From Limnephilus marmoratus (Eukaryota > Arthropoda > Insecta > Trichoptera > Limnephilidae), in the NCBI GenBank assembly GCA_917880885.1, contig OU862920.1, positions 43,683,019 through 43,747,018 on the forward strand: a stretch of 64,000 bases of DNA. Reading direction: 5' to 3'. Position 1 is the stretch's first letter. Every line of letters starts with the position of its first letter. The notes below the pieces were generated by a model. That model ran no database searches. It was not told the DNA's origin and saw only the letters and a list, made by a program, of their open reading frames with translations. Both the position numbers and the translations under genes were made by a program. Of the stretch, positions 1-10,974 are shown piece after piece.

Positions 1-803
1 TGTTATCACGATCATAGAATAATTAAATAACAACAGAACAATTTAAAAAAATCATCGAAACATGGCGACATAAATCATTCCCTCTGTCACAACGCAATTA
101 ATGTTTCCATCGATATCTTACACCAATTATGCATTTACCGTCATCAAAATTTCGTATCGCAATATTTCCATTTGCCAAGGTAGAGAAACATATAAATAAT
201 ACGATACAATCCATCGGCTGTGGATCTCTGAACTCTGTCATCATCTAATAAACAACTTGGAGAGGTTATTCCGGTTGTGACATGAACTTAACTAATCAAC
301 GGATGAAGAGTGCCAGCTGTACCCCATAGGAATCACGATTCGGAAACATTAGCCGTCTTTATCTGTAAAAAGTGCGGCCGGGTCGCGTATTATCAATTTA
401 TTGCTGGCAAACGTCAATAATAATAACAGATGGAGGAAATCGCAGTCGGAATGGTCGACATTGCGACATGGGAGGTCTCCTTCTAAAAACGTTATTATAA
501 AAACGGTCAACAACCGGGGCTCCTTCTCTACCAGTGGATAGGCAAAATACATAACATCTAATTTAGAGCGAAATTAAATAAGGTCATCTACGAGTAAAAT
601 TTCTACTTATTCAATATTTTTTGTTTGGTTAGATGAGGTGAATTTTGAAGCTGAATATTTTTCCACTTAGGTGGTAATGGCCAAATATTGTAATGTGGTA
701 ATGTAATGGCAAAATATTTAGACATTTAATCAATTGGACATTTAATCAATTGACGTTTGTTGTCGTTTGTTGCCAGAAATCCGTTTAAAAGTTTTTCTAC
801 AAA
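1..803. other. No gene seen; AT-rich DNA
   Basis: No coding region, RNA gene or structured repeat is supported here. A 67-codon open frame near 349-552 on the minus strand has no recognisable domain and is treated as chance. Short local repeats of the phrase catttaatcaattg occur at 722-753. Confidence 0.6.
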
Positions 804-867
804 AATAAATTTTGATGTAGAATGAAACAAGTACTTTGTTTAAAAACCACTTTATTTTTATTTATAT

Positions 868-909
868 TTGTCGACCGGTTTCAGTTGACCTCAACATTCT
901 TCAGGACAA
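868..909 (-). ncRNA. Hammerhead ribozyme motif, left arm
   Basis: Read on the minus strand: stem I strand TTGTC, core CTGAAGA, one extra A, a stem-loop (GTTGA-GG-TCAAC), core GAAA, then CCGGTC and GACAA. GACAA pairs with TTGTC (5 bp, stem I), the predicted cleavage follows GUC, and ACCGGU is a self-complementary stem III. All conserved core residues are present. It is the inverted partner of the motif at 2191-2232. Activity is inferred from the fold, not known. Confidence 0.85.
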
Positions 910-1519
910 TAAACATATTAACTAAATTACAGTAAATAGTATAATTATATGCAGAAAATAGGAATACGCCTTATTAATTAAGAAGCATTAGAAATATCCA
1001 AATCAAAGAAACTTAATTGCCAAATTTTAAACAGTTAGAATTAACCAACAGCCCGATTTTAAAATTACCCCCACCCCCACCCACCCGTGACTCCGCCTCC
1101 TACCCTTCCACCAACCAGTATCTGATGCTCTATCCCTCTCTTATATTTATTTATTTATTTATTTGTTTGTTTACGCCTTGATGGCTTTTACATATAAAAT
1201 AAATTGTACAGGAGCATTATAACAAGTATGCAGTATCATAAGTATATGGTACATAAAATGATAAACAGAGCTAGAAAGATATAAGTAGGCTTAACATAAG
1301 TAGGTATTAATATTCAAGTAATTGTTTACAAAGGAGTTCAACCAGCGGATTCGTATTTGGGCTCACGCTACATTATATTCAATAATTATTGTCACAATAT
1401 CACACAAAATGTGATTCCAAATACACTTGAAGCATACCGGTATTGCAGTGGTGTAAAACATTTTTAACAATTAATATAAAAGTAGGTAATTTTCTTGTAA
1501 TTAATTATTTTTATTTTTT

Positions 1520-1860
1520 TAATTATAATTTTTTTTTGCTATCATAAATGTACGTATGTTTGTTATTATTATGAAAAAGAGAAAAAGAAAAGAAAAGGTA
1601 CACAGTAATTACATATGTAAATAAGTAAGTAGGTACTATGAATGTAGTTATCATGAATGTAGTTGCAGAGCAGTGGGTATTAAGTTTGTTACTGTTAACA
1701 ATGTGAAACATTTAAGGATTTTTACATTAGTTTGTTATTATCAGGAAAAAAATAAAATAAAAGGTACACAGCAATTACATATATGTATAAAGAGGTAAGT
1801 AGTTACAGAGCAATGGGTATTAAATTTGTTACTTTTAACAATCTGGTACATTTAAGGATT
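1520..1860. repeat. Duplicated 3'UTR-like block inside the PLE
   Basis: Two diverged copies of one unit lie in tandem (about 1556-1735 and 1736-1865). Both contain aaggtacacag, an aattacatat stretch, a tgggtattaa phrase and end near catttaaggatttt. They lie directly downstream (minus strand) of the LINE-like remnant, as a tandemly repeated LINE 3'UTR would. Confidence 0.6.
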
Positions 1861-2060
1861 TTTGCATCTGCATACATATACGCTTTTTGAAGGAAGCGAT
1901 GTTTTTATAAAAAAATATATCGACAGAGCAAGTTTCATTCCCCGCACGATGCAATCTCTGAAGACAAGAGTTGAACATAAAATTAGTGCGAGAAGCAACT
2001 ACGTTAAATGGAGCATGGAGTCTGGTGTTGTAATTGTTAGGTACTTGATAATTTATCATG
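1860..2060 (-). pseudogene. LINE reverse transcriptase C-terminal remnant
   Basis: The minus-strand frame reads ...NYNTR...RTNFMFNSCLQ...FFYKNIASFKKRI. This fits the usual ending of Jockey/CR1-type LINE proteins (a Y[ND]TR motif, then R-N-F, then a closing FK box). It is short, has no catalytic residues and lies wholly inside the PLE at 816-2319. It was therefore either captured or inserted there. The match is to a loose family pattern, so the clade is uncertain. Confidence 0.45.
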
Positions 2061-2190
2061 TTCACAAGTTCAGGGCTATCCAAATATCCGTTGATAATTT
2101 TAAATAATAATAAAACATCTTATATGTCTTTTTTCTTTTGTGTTAACCTTAGAATCTTAACTCTGTACTGTAATTTAGTTTATATGTTTA

Positions 2191-2232
2191 TTGTCCTGAA
2201 GAAGGTTGAGGTCAACCGAAACCGGTCGACAA
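2191..2232 (+). ncRNA. Hammerhead ribozyme motif, right arm
   Basis: TTGTC (2191-2195), CTGAAGA (2196-2202), extra A, stem II GGTTGA-GG-TCAACC, GAAA (2218-2221), CCGGTC, then GACAA (2228-2232). Stem I has 5 bp, stem II 6 perfect bp, and cleavage is predicted after C2227. This is one of the two best preserved hammerheads in the window. The extra A after the CUGANGA box is also found in a natural viroid hammerhead (CChMVd plus strand), so it need not abolish activity. Confidence 0.88.
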
Positions 2233-2331
2233 ATATAAATAAAAATAAAGTGGTTTTTAAACAAAGTACTTGTTTCATTCTATACAATGTCAAGCCACAA
2301 AGTGTTTGCTTTCTACGATAATAAATTTTGA

Positions 2332-3029
2332 ATCAATTAATTTATTAATGGTTTCAATTTATTTAAAATAAATAAACGCATACATAGCGAAAAGCTGGAA
2401 GGGGTTTTCTGTTGTTTATTTATATATTCATTTACGCCCGGTAAAGGTTTTCACTTGCACATTTACGTAATCATATGTATAATAAATATACTCATGATTA
2501 GTGCGGAAGATATAAACATATTTAAAATGATTACAAAACTCTTATAGCTTTTCACGATTGTTAACAAATATAAATTATATATATATTTTTTTAATATTTG
2601 AAGAATGTCTTGCAGATTTATGCCGATTTTGAAATAATTACCAATATTTGTATTCGGGTTTGAGATTAAGCTTCCCATTCGAGTTTGGCAGTATATGCGT
2701 AAACAAATGCTTAAAGCAGAATCATCATAACTCAATTATTAATGTTATTTCATGTTATTTCTTACTTGCAAAATGTTAAGCGATAAAAAAAAGTTTCTTT
2801 AAAGTAAACAATATGCACTTTGACCACTTCGTTTTATTTTATCTTCCCGTGAGCCATCTTGGTATTGCCATTTAAAACCTTTAAAACGATCACAAGCCCA
2901 CAAATGTTTGTCTAATATTAAAAATCAGACGTAACTACATGTAACTTAGGTACATAGATCCCTAATGAAATACAAATCTGCTTTGGCGCATAATCCTTTC
3001 AATTTTCTTATTACCTTTCAGTTATAATA
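2332..3029. other. No gene seen
   Basis: AT-rich sequence without a supported gene. A phrase near 2400-2460 (tttacgcccggtaaagg) loosely resembles 1170-1190 inside the PLE. Confidence 0.5.
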
Positions 3030-3150
3030 GCTCTTGACATGACCCAACCCAAGTATTTGAATCACTTATTATACTGTCAGTCCTTTCTCCGTCCATTTGA
3101 TCTACATTTCCAAGCCACGTGAGAGCCTCTTTCTTAATCTTACTTTATGT
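3030..3150 (-). mobile_element. Decayed RTE-like LINE fragment
   Basis: The run ctcttgacatg.cc.a..caagtat followed by t.attcact and later caagcca aligns with the minus-strand LINE fragment at 26800-26960. It is a short diverged piece of the same C-terminal region and carries no usable frame. Confidence 0.55.
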
Positions 3151-3769
3151 CCTTTTTGGTTCTCCGCATTTGTATTACTGTCATATCTAAACGGTTTTAT
3201 ATCCACCGTGCAAATATACTATCTGCCGTGATTTTTTAAAGTGATTATCCCATGAACTGTGACATCCTATTGGGGAATGTTGTCACATGTAAGGAAATCT
3301 GTTGCGATGGAAAAAGTAGAGGAAGCAGTAAATATGAAATAAAATTCATTAGTTTCAATAAATCAATGTTCGCCAGATATAATATATCCCAACCATGGCA
3401 GAATGAAATCCTTAAAATTATAAGCTCGAAGCGGGGCTTAGATTTCTCATCCACTTTTGATTCCCTAATTTAGAATCAAATCTATATCAAATCACACAAT
3501 CATAATATTAAATAACGTAAGGAGCAAACTTATATGCGACCAGGAAAACACTTCAGTCGCAGACATAAAATATATACGTAAGTGGACCAATTTGTGCAAG
3601 AATATATTATTTATAAACATGGTTACTACTTACATTGTATGCATTTCTTGTAGGTACTTGTCATACATTTAATCCCTTTCACCATACGCCAGACTTAGTG
3701 AAAGGGACTAAAGCAAAAACATACCCGAATGGGCCATATGTGACACAGTTTTTTAACAATTTTATTTAG
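3151..3769. other. No gene seen
   Basis: Two overlapping 70-codon open frames at 3245-3473 lie on opposite strands and neither has a recognisable motif. I see no repeat shared with the rest of the window. Confidence 0.5.
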
Positions 3770-4245
3770 TGAATAAACTCAAGAATGTAGTGAATGAAGT
3801 CACATGAAAACAAATAAATTTGTAGAAACAACTCTATACATATAATCAATATTATCAACATGTTTCGTAAACGAAGTTTTTTTCGTAAGGATATGATTAA
3901 TATTAAAAATAACAAAATACCAACAAGTATAGACAAATAAGAAACTATAGAATATTATATATTATATACTATAGAACTATAGAATACAAAATATTAAAGG
4001 GAGAGGTGATTAATTACTCCAAAATATCATTTAAAAAAAAAAACAATTATATAAAATGAAATATTAAAATTATTTTAGAAAAACTGCATTTTTACAATAA
4101 AAAACTTTTAAAACAATCGATAATAATAGGAAGTCAATGTTAAAAAAATAATAATTATAAATCGAAGTATTATTAAAAAATAAATTTAGGAGTTGGCTAT
4201 TTTTGTAAAAATATTTGGTTGCTAATAATATTTAATTGTTTAAGA
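3770..4245 (-). mobile_element. Decayed Penelope-like element 3' fragment
   Basis: From about 3850 to 4245 this follows the left part of the PLE at 23176-24703 in the same order: the hammerhead-like block, the phrase acaagtatagacaaat, gaggtgattaattact, an A-rich block, and the last codons of the endonuclease frame (ggctattttt...tttggtt at 4195-4225). Similarity stops near 4245. The coding strand is minus. Confidence 0.7.
3850..3894 (-). ncRNA. Degenerate hammerhead motif
   Basis: On the minus strand the core reads CTTACGA instead of CTGANGA, followed by an imperfect hairpin and GAAACATGTTGAT. Position and right half match the motif at 23222-23261, but the left core box is mutated. It is probably inactive. 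Confidence 0.45.
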
Positions 4246-5130
4246 AAGATGTTGATAATATTGATTATGTAGTGGTGTTTTTACAAATTTATTTCTTTTC
4301 ATTTAATGAAAAAATAATCACACGTAGATTATTAGCAAAGTTTGAGGAAGAAACTCTGAAGTCCTTAAAAAATATTAATGGAAGGTGGTTAAAAAAAAAA
4401 AAAAATAAAAAAGGTAAAAAATTTCTACGATTTATATCTATCAAACTATGTTTTATTTATTTAGTATACAAATGTAAGTATCAATGTTTCTTACGACAGC
4501 TGAAGAACCATTTTTGTCATGTTTATCACATTTAATAACTATTCTTACAACACGCGGACTCGGGAGTGTCATGAATTAATGAAAAGTCCATATATGTTTG
4601 TGTGGGAAATAAAACCGAATCCTTCCTATTTCTCAAACTCAAATAGGTAAAGCGCCACACTGTGTAAATTGAATTAACTAAGAAGTCAACAAATTATACG
4701 AGTCTAAATTAGATTATCATCTATAGAATTTTTATTTTTATGAATTCTTGGTTTTACTTCTTTTAAAATTTATAGTTTTTACGGACAGCGTATTTTCTTA
4801 GAACTTAAAACCTATTATGATTATTATATTAAACTGGAACTTAATTTCACTGAGTTAGGTGAACATAAATTTGTTTCGAGTGGACCCATTATTTGAGATC
4901 ATGGTCAGTGCTTATTTGTTACATTATGGTGTACGGGAGTGGGTGTAATAATAGAGCCTGCGTCCTACGTAACATAATTATGAAAGGCTCGTGTCAGTGG
5001 TTTAGCGATCAATTAAATTACCTGACCAGCCTAGGTTCTATTGTGTTCTGTATCAAAATTTAGACTGTGCAATTCACATGTGGTAGAACTTCATAAAACT
5101 AAAGTAGACAAGAGAGAGACTGCGAAGAAC
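4246..5130. other. No gene seen
   Basis: A 99-codon frame at 4236-4535 starts in the PLE fragment and runs through an A-rich stretch (4390-4420). It has no domain and is regarded as chance. The rest is featureless AT-rich DNA. Confidence 0.5.
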
Positions 5131-5134
5131 ATTT

Positions 5135-5290
5135 TTTTTATCAACGTGATGGATGATTTTTTTCATATTTTTATTTGAATTCCAGTGCACTCTTTTCTAA
5201 ACATTGTCTCATCTTATTAGTATTTGTGTTTTCTTTGCCTGTTCATTTTGGAGTGGTTTGGATTGGAAATTGATTTTACCAAAATATATA
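5135..5290 (-). repeat. Dispersed repeat shared with 43640-43830
   Basis: Shared phrases in the same order include gatgatttttttcata, gaattccagtgcac and tttggagtggtttg. The two copies are in opposite orientation within the window. The other copy is discussed at 43640. Confidence 0.65.
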
Positions 5291-5439
5291 CATTTTTTTT
5301 GGATTTCGTAGGATTTGATCCTTGTTCCGCTGAATGTCTGGCCGCTAAGGTTTATCAGGCGTTAAATACCACTAAACCAAATTAGACTTGAGTAGGACCG
5401 TGGATTTATCGTATTATATTGGAACCGAGTACCCGTGAA

Positions 5440-5600
5440 ATAAATAAATATTTCATTGAAGAAGAAGATAACAATAATAATATAAACGAAAATGTGAAAA
5501 AGAAAGAGACACAGAAAAAAGATAATGGTCGCAACTAAGACTCTAACCAAGAATCTGTCGTCCAACCGGGACGTGTGCGTTTATCAATTCCGCCATTCTA
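5440..5600 (-). mobile_element. SINE-A copy, tRNA-derived, minus strand
   Basis: The 3' tail comes first on the plus strand (cattgaagaagaagataac), followed by the tRNA-like head around 5525-5600. In the head, a decayed B box and an anticodon-like stem CGTC/GACG can be read on the minus strand. It is paired with the plus-strand copy at 5697-5950, about 100 bp away, so the two can fold back on each other. Confidence 0.7.
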
Positions 5601-5696
5601 TCTAGGTTACAAACCATTTCTTAGAATGATTGTTTTCAATACAAAGGGTAGTTGCCTGTAATATGGAAAAAATATGAAATATGAGATTGACTAATA

Positions 5697-5950
5697 TGAC
5701 GGTTTGACAAAGGTGGCAATGACGGAATTGGTAAACGCGCACGTCCTGGTTTGACGAGAGATTCTGGGTTCGAGTCCCAGTTGCGACCATTAACTTTTTC
5801 TATTTTTCTGTCTCCTGTTCCCTTTCATATTTTTGTTTAGATTATTATTGTTATCTTCTTTTTTAATGATATATTACACTGATGTGAATAACCTTCAAAA
5901 GTTGTAAAAAAAGAGAGTTTTTCTTATAAAAAAATAAAAAAATATTTTAT
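5697..5950 (+). mobile_element. SINE-A copy, tRNA-derived, plus strand
   Basis: The head at about 5713-5790 is tRNA-like: acceptor strands ggtggca/tgcgacc pair with one mismatch, the anticodon stem is CGTC/GACG, and a perfect 5-bp T stem encloses TTCGAGT. The B box is GGTTCGAGTCC. The tail has the family phrase ctttcatattttt, a TTATTG-rich run and tcttctttttt. The head is followed by a SINE tail present elsewhere (10838, 39425), so it is a SINE and not a free tRNA gene. Confidence 0.75.
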
Positions 5951-5952
5951 TG

Positions 5953-6060
5953 CTTTCTCATTCTCTCGCATGCTAAATTCTGTAGATGTATGTGTACTCT
6001 CTTAATGTCGCTAGCTTCGCATCGAGTTACAAATCACAACGGTGCTAAAGAAGTTACGAC
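5953..6060 (-). mobile_element. MITE-C fragment
   Basis: About 105 bp match one half of the MITE-C family on the minus strand: tctcattctctcgca, gtgtcgct, catcgagtt.caaatcacaacggtgctaaagaagtt. The other half is absent. Confidence 0.75.
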
Positions 6061-6779
6061 TTTAAAAATAACTTTAGGGACACGATTCATTACATGCAAA
6101 CAGATTTATTCAAAAGTTCTCGGCTTTACCCATATATATTTGATCGTAACGAGCTCTTTTATGCACTCCACCCTTTTCCCACAAAGGAAACTTAGTTGAC
6201 ATGAAAAATTGTAAATTCCAAAGAACTATGATAAACTTTCGTTAGATACGCCCGTATCAAGTCTATGCTCAAAACAGAATTGATTTAATTCGTAAATTCC
6301 ACAACTTTTTCAATGATTTCTCGTGAACTAAATAAGAATCTCAGTATATGGAACTTTGCTCGGATTTCATAATGAAAAAACGCGTTTTTATTTAAAAAAA
6401 TTACTCGAACGTGAGTAATGATATTCCACGTCTGAAACTATTAATGGTTATGCTTCATAAATAATGATAGGTTATCTGTAACTTGGTAAGTTTTCCTTCT
6501 TGCACGAGTGATAACAGATATGAAAAAAAAAATCAGGTCAAACGTAAGTATTTGTTAACTGCATCTAATGCACCTGATGTCTTTTCCTTTTGATTAAATT
6601 GACTATCTTTTTATCAACAATTGATCAACGAGAGATGTCTGCTTTACTGACAATGAACATTTATTAATTGCTTTGCAACAGACTTCAGAAGACTTGCACA
6701 ATGTGAACCAGTAATTTTGCTCATCTTTTCAAGGACGATAAATACTTGGTACTTTATCATAAATAATAATTAGAATAAA
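6061..6779. other. No gene seen
   Basis: A 69-codon frame begins in the MITE-C fragment (5990-6199) and has no domain. The remainder shows no repeat that I could match elsewhere in the window. Confidence 0.5.
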
Positions 6780-6925
6780 ATAACTTAGTTTGTATAATAA
6801 AATAATTATTTATAATAATTAGAATAAAATAAGTTTGTTTGAATACCACTTTATTGAATATATAAAACCAACCGGTTTCGGGTTCAAAGTTCAAGGATTA
6901 TTCAAAAACACATTAAATCAAGTAG
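6780..6925 (-). mobile_element. Solo Penelope-like terminal arm, decayed
   Basis: It carries the arm signature shared by all PLE copies here (gtttgtttgaataccacttta, with the right spacing) followed by ccggtttcg. On the minus strand the hammerhead-like part keeps GAAACCGGT, but the CTGANGA box reads CTTGAAC, so the ribozyme is broken. No opposite arm was found nearby. Confidence 0.6.
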
Positions 6926-7643
6926 TGATGATGTCTAAATTTTTTTAAATGATTGTGTGTACCTGATGGCTAACTACAAAATTACTGTAGTAGGGTTTAA
7001 ACATCAATAAATAAAAACATATTATTTTTTTAAGTTTTGTTTTCTATGTACATATTGTTATTAAATTTTTTTTCTACCACTAGCAAACTTAAAACTAACT
7101 TAAAAATTCCATACAGGTACAAAAATGATTAGATTTAATTAGGTGGGGGCAGTGGGAGGGGTGATTTTTGTGGAGAGGAAGAAAAATGGAAGTAGTCGAC
7201 ATTATATGGGAACATTGTTAATAAGGGCGATTTGCAGGGTGCTATTAATCGGATAAATTAATTTTTGATTTAGTTTTTTTGTTTATTTCTAAGATTTCTG
7301 AAGCGCACAAATTAAAATATTATTAACTTATTTTTTTCTTAGTTGAAGCTATGGCCAGTCTCTATTAAATGGTTAGCGAACTTGGAATAGTTATTATTTC
7401 TTTAACAAAGTTCATGTTTCCTGATTCTAGTTTTAAAATTTGTGGTAGTCATCCCTACATGCTGTGCATCACAATCATTACATTCCAAAATGCATATCCA
7501 GCACTTATCGAATTTATTAGAAACATCCTTGTTATTAATTCAGTTTTTTTTTATTTTGGAATTTGCATAGAAAGCTGGAGAAATGTGATCTGGTAATACG
7601 AGGTATATATTTAAAGATAAATCACCCTTATAAAGAAGTTTTT
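6926..7643. other. No gene seen
   Basis: AT-rich DNA. A 75-codon frame at 7369-7596 has two hydrophobic stretches but no recognisable family, and codon use looks like that of the surrounding DNA. Confidence 0.5.
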
Positions 7644-7803
7644 GAAATAAAACTTCTTTAAGCACGCTAGACTTGGGGAGTAAGCTGGTGAATGCGTGAC
7701 GAGAGCGTTATGAAAAATGTGATCGGGCGAGGCGAACGCAAGTCGAGAGGGAGATTTACGTTAGTGAAGTTTTATTTCAGTCGTGTGGTCTAAAGCAAAC
7801 CCT
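7644..7803 (+). mobile_element. MITE-D, short internally deleted copy
   Basis: It begins gaaataaaacttcttta and continues gacttggggagtaagctggtgaatgcg..gacgagagcgtta, then ends gaagttttatttcagtcgtgtggtctaaagca. The ends match the copies at 30130 and 35398, but the middle of the family is missing, leaving about 160 bp. Confidence 0.8.
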
Positions 7804-7924
7804 TTTTTTTTAAATATATACATATATACGGTTATATGGCCGTATTGTTTATATGGTTATATATGGTTTTATAATACAAAGAATAAAAACATGTGAAAAA
7901 TCAAATCAGAAATCTGTAACAAAG

Positions 7925-8260
7925 AAAGCTGGCGCAGCCGGGTCGTAGGGCAATTACAAGCAGAAACTAATAATTATTCCGGTATTAGCGCTGCATAGAC
8001 CGGTGATATAACGGCAATTCTCTTTTAGGAAGACAGATTACTTTAAGTGACATTTCGAGAAGGTCTCAGCGCTCATCCTGCGGTGAAACACTCGCTACCG
8101 ATGTTGCATGATACAAGTCACGATACGGCCACCGTCGGTAGCCGGGCCTGCCCCCGAGGACGGAGCGTGAGGCCGCTCGTAACGCCTACCAGGCATCCAG
8201 GAAACCATGTCACTATCAATACCTACATCTAAACCAGAAACTAAAATTCCACTTCATATT
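7925..8260 (+). other. Possible LTR-retrotransposon leader remnant
   Basis: The phrase tggcgcagccgggtcg at 7931-7946 resembles the primer-binding site that follows the 5' LTR in some insect Gypsy-group elements. It is followed by a relatively GC-rich stretch and an ATG at 8207. I found no paired LTRs, gag or pol, so this is only a suggestion. Confidence 0.2.
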
Positions 8261-8434
8261 GTGCTTCAAATCCCTTTCATATTTTGCATAATATCCATTC
8301 TAAAAACTAAGGGTCAGTGTTTTTACGGAAATTCAATTGTAACATTGTTATCAAATGGCTATTCATCGCCATTTAGTTTTTTACACATCTGAAAGTTTCA
8401 GCTTTCTATCAAATTGTAATAAGTTCACAATAGA

Positions 8435-9083
8435 GAACTCCAGTCCAATTTTTTAAATTTTTTTTTAATGAATAATGACCTTCTGACTTAAATAACTGCA
8501 TTTTAATTATTATTTTTTTGAGTTAGTTTTAATCGTTAAAATAATTGTCAAAGTTTTAATTTTCCAAAACCCCCCTAAAACCACCGTATGCTTGGTGAAT
8601 CGTGTGACGTCATCACTCCTGAAAAATTACAATATGATCGGGCATCAGCTGATCTACTGCCGCCATTTTGAATTTCGTTGTTCGAAGTATTCTCCCTAGA
8701 AATAGCATTACTATTTTGTTGTGCAGTAGTTTTTGAATATTTCCAATAATAGAGATAAACTAATAAAAGATACCTTTATTTTTGATACATTATTTAGGCC
8801 TAAATAATGTTTCAATAAACACAACAACTAAATCTCTATAAACAGTATGTAAATAAACGAATAAATTAACACGATGGCTTGTGTCGTATCATACATTCCC
8901 ATACAACAGTGACGTCACCTAGACGGCGTGTTTTTACGACCCGATTAAAAATGGACTTTTTAGTAATTTAAAAAAAAAATCGTTTAATATTATTAAATAA
9001 AACTTTTATATATTCAGAATCAGCGTTTATTAGTCTATATGAACATATTTTTTTTAAAGCCAGAATATTTTTCACTGGAGTTC
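8435..9083. mobile_element. TIR-bounded non-autonomous DNA element
   Basis: The ends are a 10-bp inverted repeat, gaactccagt at 8435-8444 and actggagttc at 9074-9083, each followed inward by a T- or A-rich strand. Two diverged GTGACGTCA boxes lie inside (near 8600 and 8910). No transposase frame is present and the TSD is unclear, so the superfamily is not assigned. Confidence 0.5.
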
Positions 9084-9265
9084 CTTATTAAGAACAATAA
9101 CACGACAGTTGTCCTCTTCCGCTGATCACAAAAGCGGAAATGGACTTAGAATCGGCATTTAATAGGGAATTTTCAATTGTCAAAAAACAAAATGACGCCG
9201 AATGGTCATTTTTGAAGTGAAACTGAAATTTGGATTTCGGATGAAACGGAAATGACGGTATTACT

Positions 9266-9431
9266 ACACCTGCGACGCATCAACTGCGCTCATTGGCCGC
9301 TTGATTATGATATCACTTTTAAAGGCTTCTATTGGTTGAGATATGAAACGGAAATTATGCGAGGTCTGCGCTCGATGGTCGCTTTGATTATGACCTCACT
9401 TTTCAATTATTGGTTGAGATTGTTTTGGTAA
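9266..9431 (+). repeat. Diverged tandem duplication, about 105-bp period
   Basis: The block ctgcgctcattggccgc ... gattatgatatcactttt ... attggttgagat is followed by a second version, ctgcgctcgatggtcgc ... gattatgacctcactttt ... attggttgagat. Both are linked by a gaaacggaaat phrase. Confidence 0.75.
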
Positions 9432-9463
9432 AGTTTAGCTTCTACCGCGCGTTAACTGTACTC

Positions 9464-9890
9464 GATTTTTTTTAACATTAGCTTCACACAAATGACTTCC
9501 CTCACGGCCTATATCATTTTAGGGGATGCTGTGTGGGGGTTTTTTAAGGAAAGGAAGGAGAGGAAGTTTAGGGAAGAAAATAAGTATGAGGGGTGGGTAG
9601 GAATCTGGGGTCTAGGAGAGTCAAGAGTGTCCAGGAGTGACGGACGTATGGATTCATCCCTCCATTGAGCTGCAAGGCGATGGGTCGAGAAATTCTGGCT
9701 GAAGAGGGCAAAATACTCCTCTCAACCAGTCTCCGTTGATCCTTCCCACCATCGGCCGCAAAGACCCCTGCTAAGTCACCAAACGTAGCGAACCACTTGG
9801 GGTGGCCTATGACAAAGATGTTGGTTAACCGATACATGGTTCCAGGGGCGGCGGTACCCATAACCGCCTCCCAGATGTTTTATTTGAATT
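9464..9890 (-). mobile_element. SINE-F, long subtype
   Basis: On the minus strand it runs from a phrase near ggtaccgccgcccctgg through gccaccccaagtgg, tctcgacccatcgcc, ttcctacccaccc and ctccttcctttcctt to cacacagcatcccc, ending in an A-rich tail (complement at 9464-9474). The final 100 bp match the 3' tail of the LINE at 19840-20535. A 97-codon frame crosses it, but its similarity to the copy at 44992 is at DNA level and no protein family is evident. Confidence 0.75.
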
Positions 9891-10680
9891 TCTGTTAAAC
9901 AACCCATCCTAAATCCGGTTGGTTTGCGCACTCTCACAATAACGCCCAACGGATTCTCTTTTGGTATAATTCATTGTGTTAGGTTAGTAGGGCTCCCGCG
10001 AAAGTCATAAAACAACATCAAATTTTCAATAGATTTCCCAGAAGAGTTACAGCGAAGAATAAAATTTCGCAAAACAACATGAATGGGTAATTAATTGGGA
10101 CTCTCGAGAAAAGTGGGATTCGGCTCCAAAAGAAACAAAGATGTTTTATGGATGAGATTACGCAAGACTCAAGGCTCGCAGTAAGTCAATTCACTCTACA
10201 CTACAATCTGTACAATGGGCCACTAAATTTAAAACCATACCTAGGAGCAGTTGATTTGTAACTATTTATTTCAAAACACTTTTCACGCACACATGAAAAG
10301 AATTTCTTCAGTCTATGCTAATTTCTTTCGAAGCGTTTTTTGTGTGCTTGACAGAGATTAATGAATAAAATGATTAAATTTGTGGCATATTGTGCTACAA
10401 TTACTTCTAGCCATATTGATCTTCACCTTGGACAAGGTTAGCCGCCTACTTTGCATAAAAACAGACCAGCTCGCCTTCGTCTGTCCGATACAGAGCATTT
10501 TTTTTGCTGAAACCATTCAATTATTATATGGAACAATTATTATTATTCATTAATAATATATAAATACATATCGTATTTGGGTTACGTGCATATTTTACTA
10601 AAGCGTTCAACAAAACTAATTATTATGTTTTTCTTGGGCATTAACTATATAACAATTTGTAGATATTGATTGTGTTTTAG
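9891..10680. other. No gene seen
   Basis: I can support no gene or family-level repeat in this interval. Confidence 0.5.
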
Positions 10681-10974
10681 ATATTTATTTCATTGAAGAA
10701 GAAGATAATAATAATAATCTAAACGAAAATATGAAAGAGAAAAGACACAGAGAAACAGAAAAAGATAATAATCGCAACTGGGACTCGAACCCAGAACCTC
10801 TCGTCTATTCGGGACGTGCGTTTACCATTATCTTTTACTGTTTTTCTGTGTCTTGTTCTCTTTCATGTTATTATTATCATCATCTTCTTCAATGATATAT
10901 TACATGGTTGGGAATAACCTTAAAAAATTATAAAAAGAAAGGTTTTTCTTATAAAAATTGAATATTTATTTCAT
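10681..10974. mobile_element. SINE-A fold-back copy with central tRNA-like head
   Basis: A 13-bp direct repeat, ATATTTATTTCAT, lies at 10681-10693 and 10962-10974 and may be a TSD. Between them one tRNA-like head (10768-10830, minus strand; perfect 5-bp T stem around TTCGAGT) lies between two inverted copies of the SINE-A tail (about 10693-10765 and 10838-10905). The result is a hairpin with the tRNA-like part in the loop. Confidence 0.7.

Larger units (their letters stand above)
816..2319. mobile_element. Penelope-like element with inverted arms and two hammerheads
   Basis: The element is bounded by a perfect 12-bp direct repeat, AATAAATTTTGA, at 804-815 and 2320-2331, which I read as the target-site duplication. 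The two ends are inverted repeats of about 120 bp (roughly 817-943 and 2166-2288) and each carries a hammerhead ribozyme motif. Outside the right arm is a short single-copy tail (2289-2319) containing CCACAAAG, which recurs at the same place in the other PLEs of this window. This layout (inverted pseudo-LTRs with hammerheads, an extra tail on one side) is known for Penelope-like retroelements. No PLE reverse transcriptase or GIY-YIG endonuclease is left. The interior holds a decayed LINE fragment and a duplicated 3'UTR-like block, so the copy is non-autonomous. Confidence 0.8.

Noticed and set aside
5713..5790. Functional tRNA gene
   Set aside because: The tRNA-like part is attached to a SINE tail, has acceptor mismatches and recurs in decayed form elsewhere.
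9568..9861. 97-codon minus-strand frame resembling a protein
   Set aside because: It lies within SINE-F; the other copy (44992) breaks the frame and no domain is evident.
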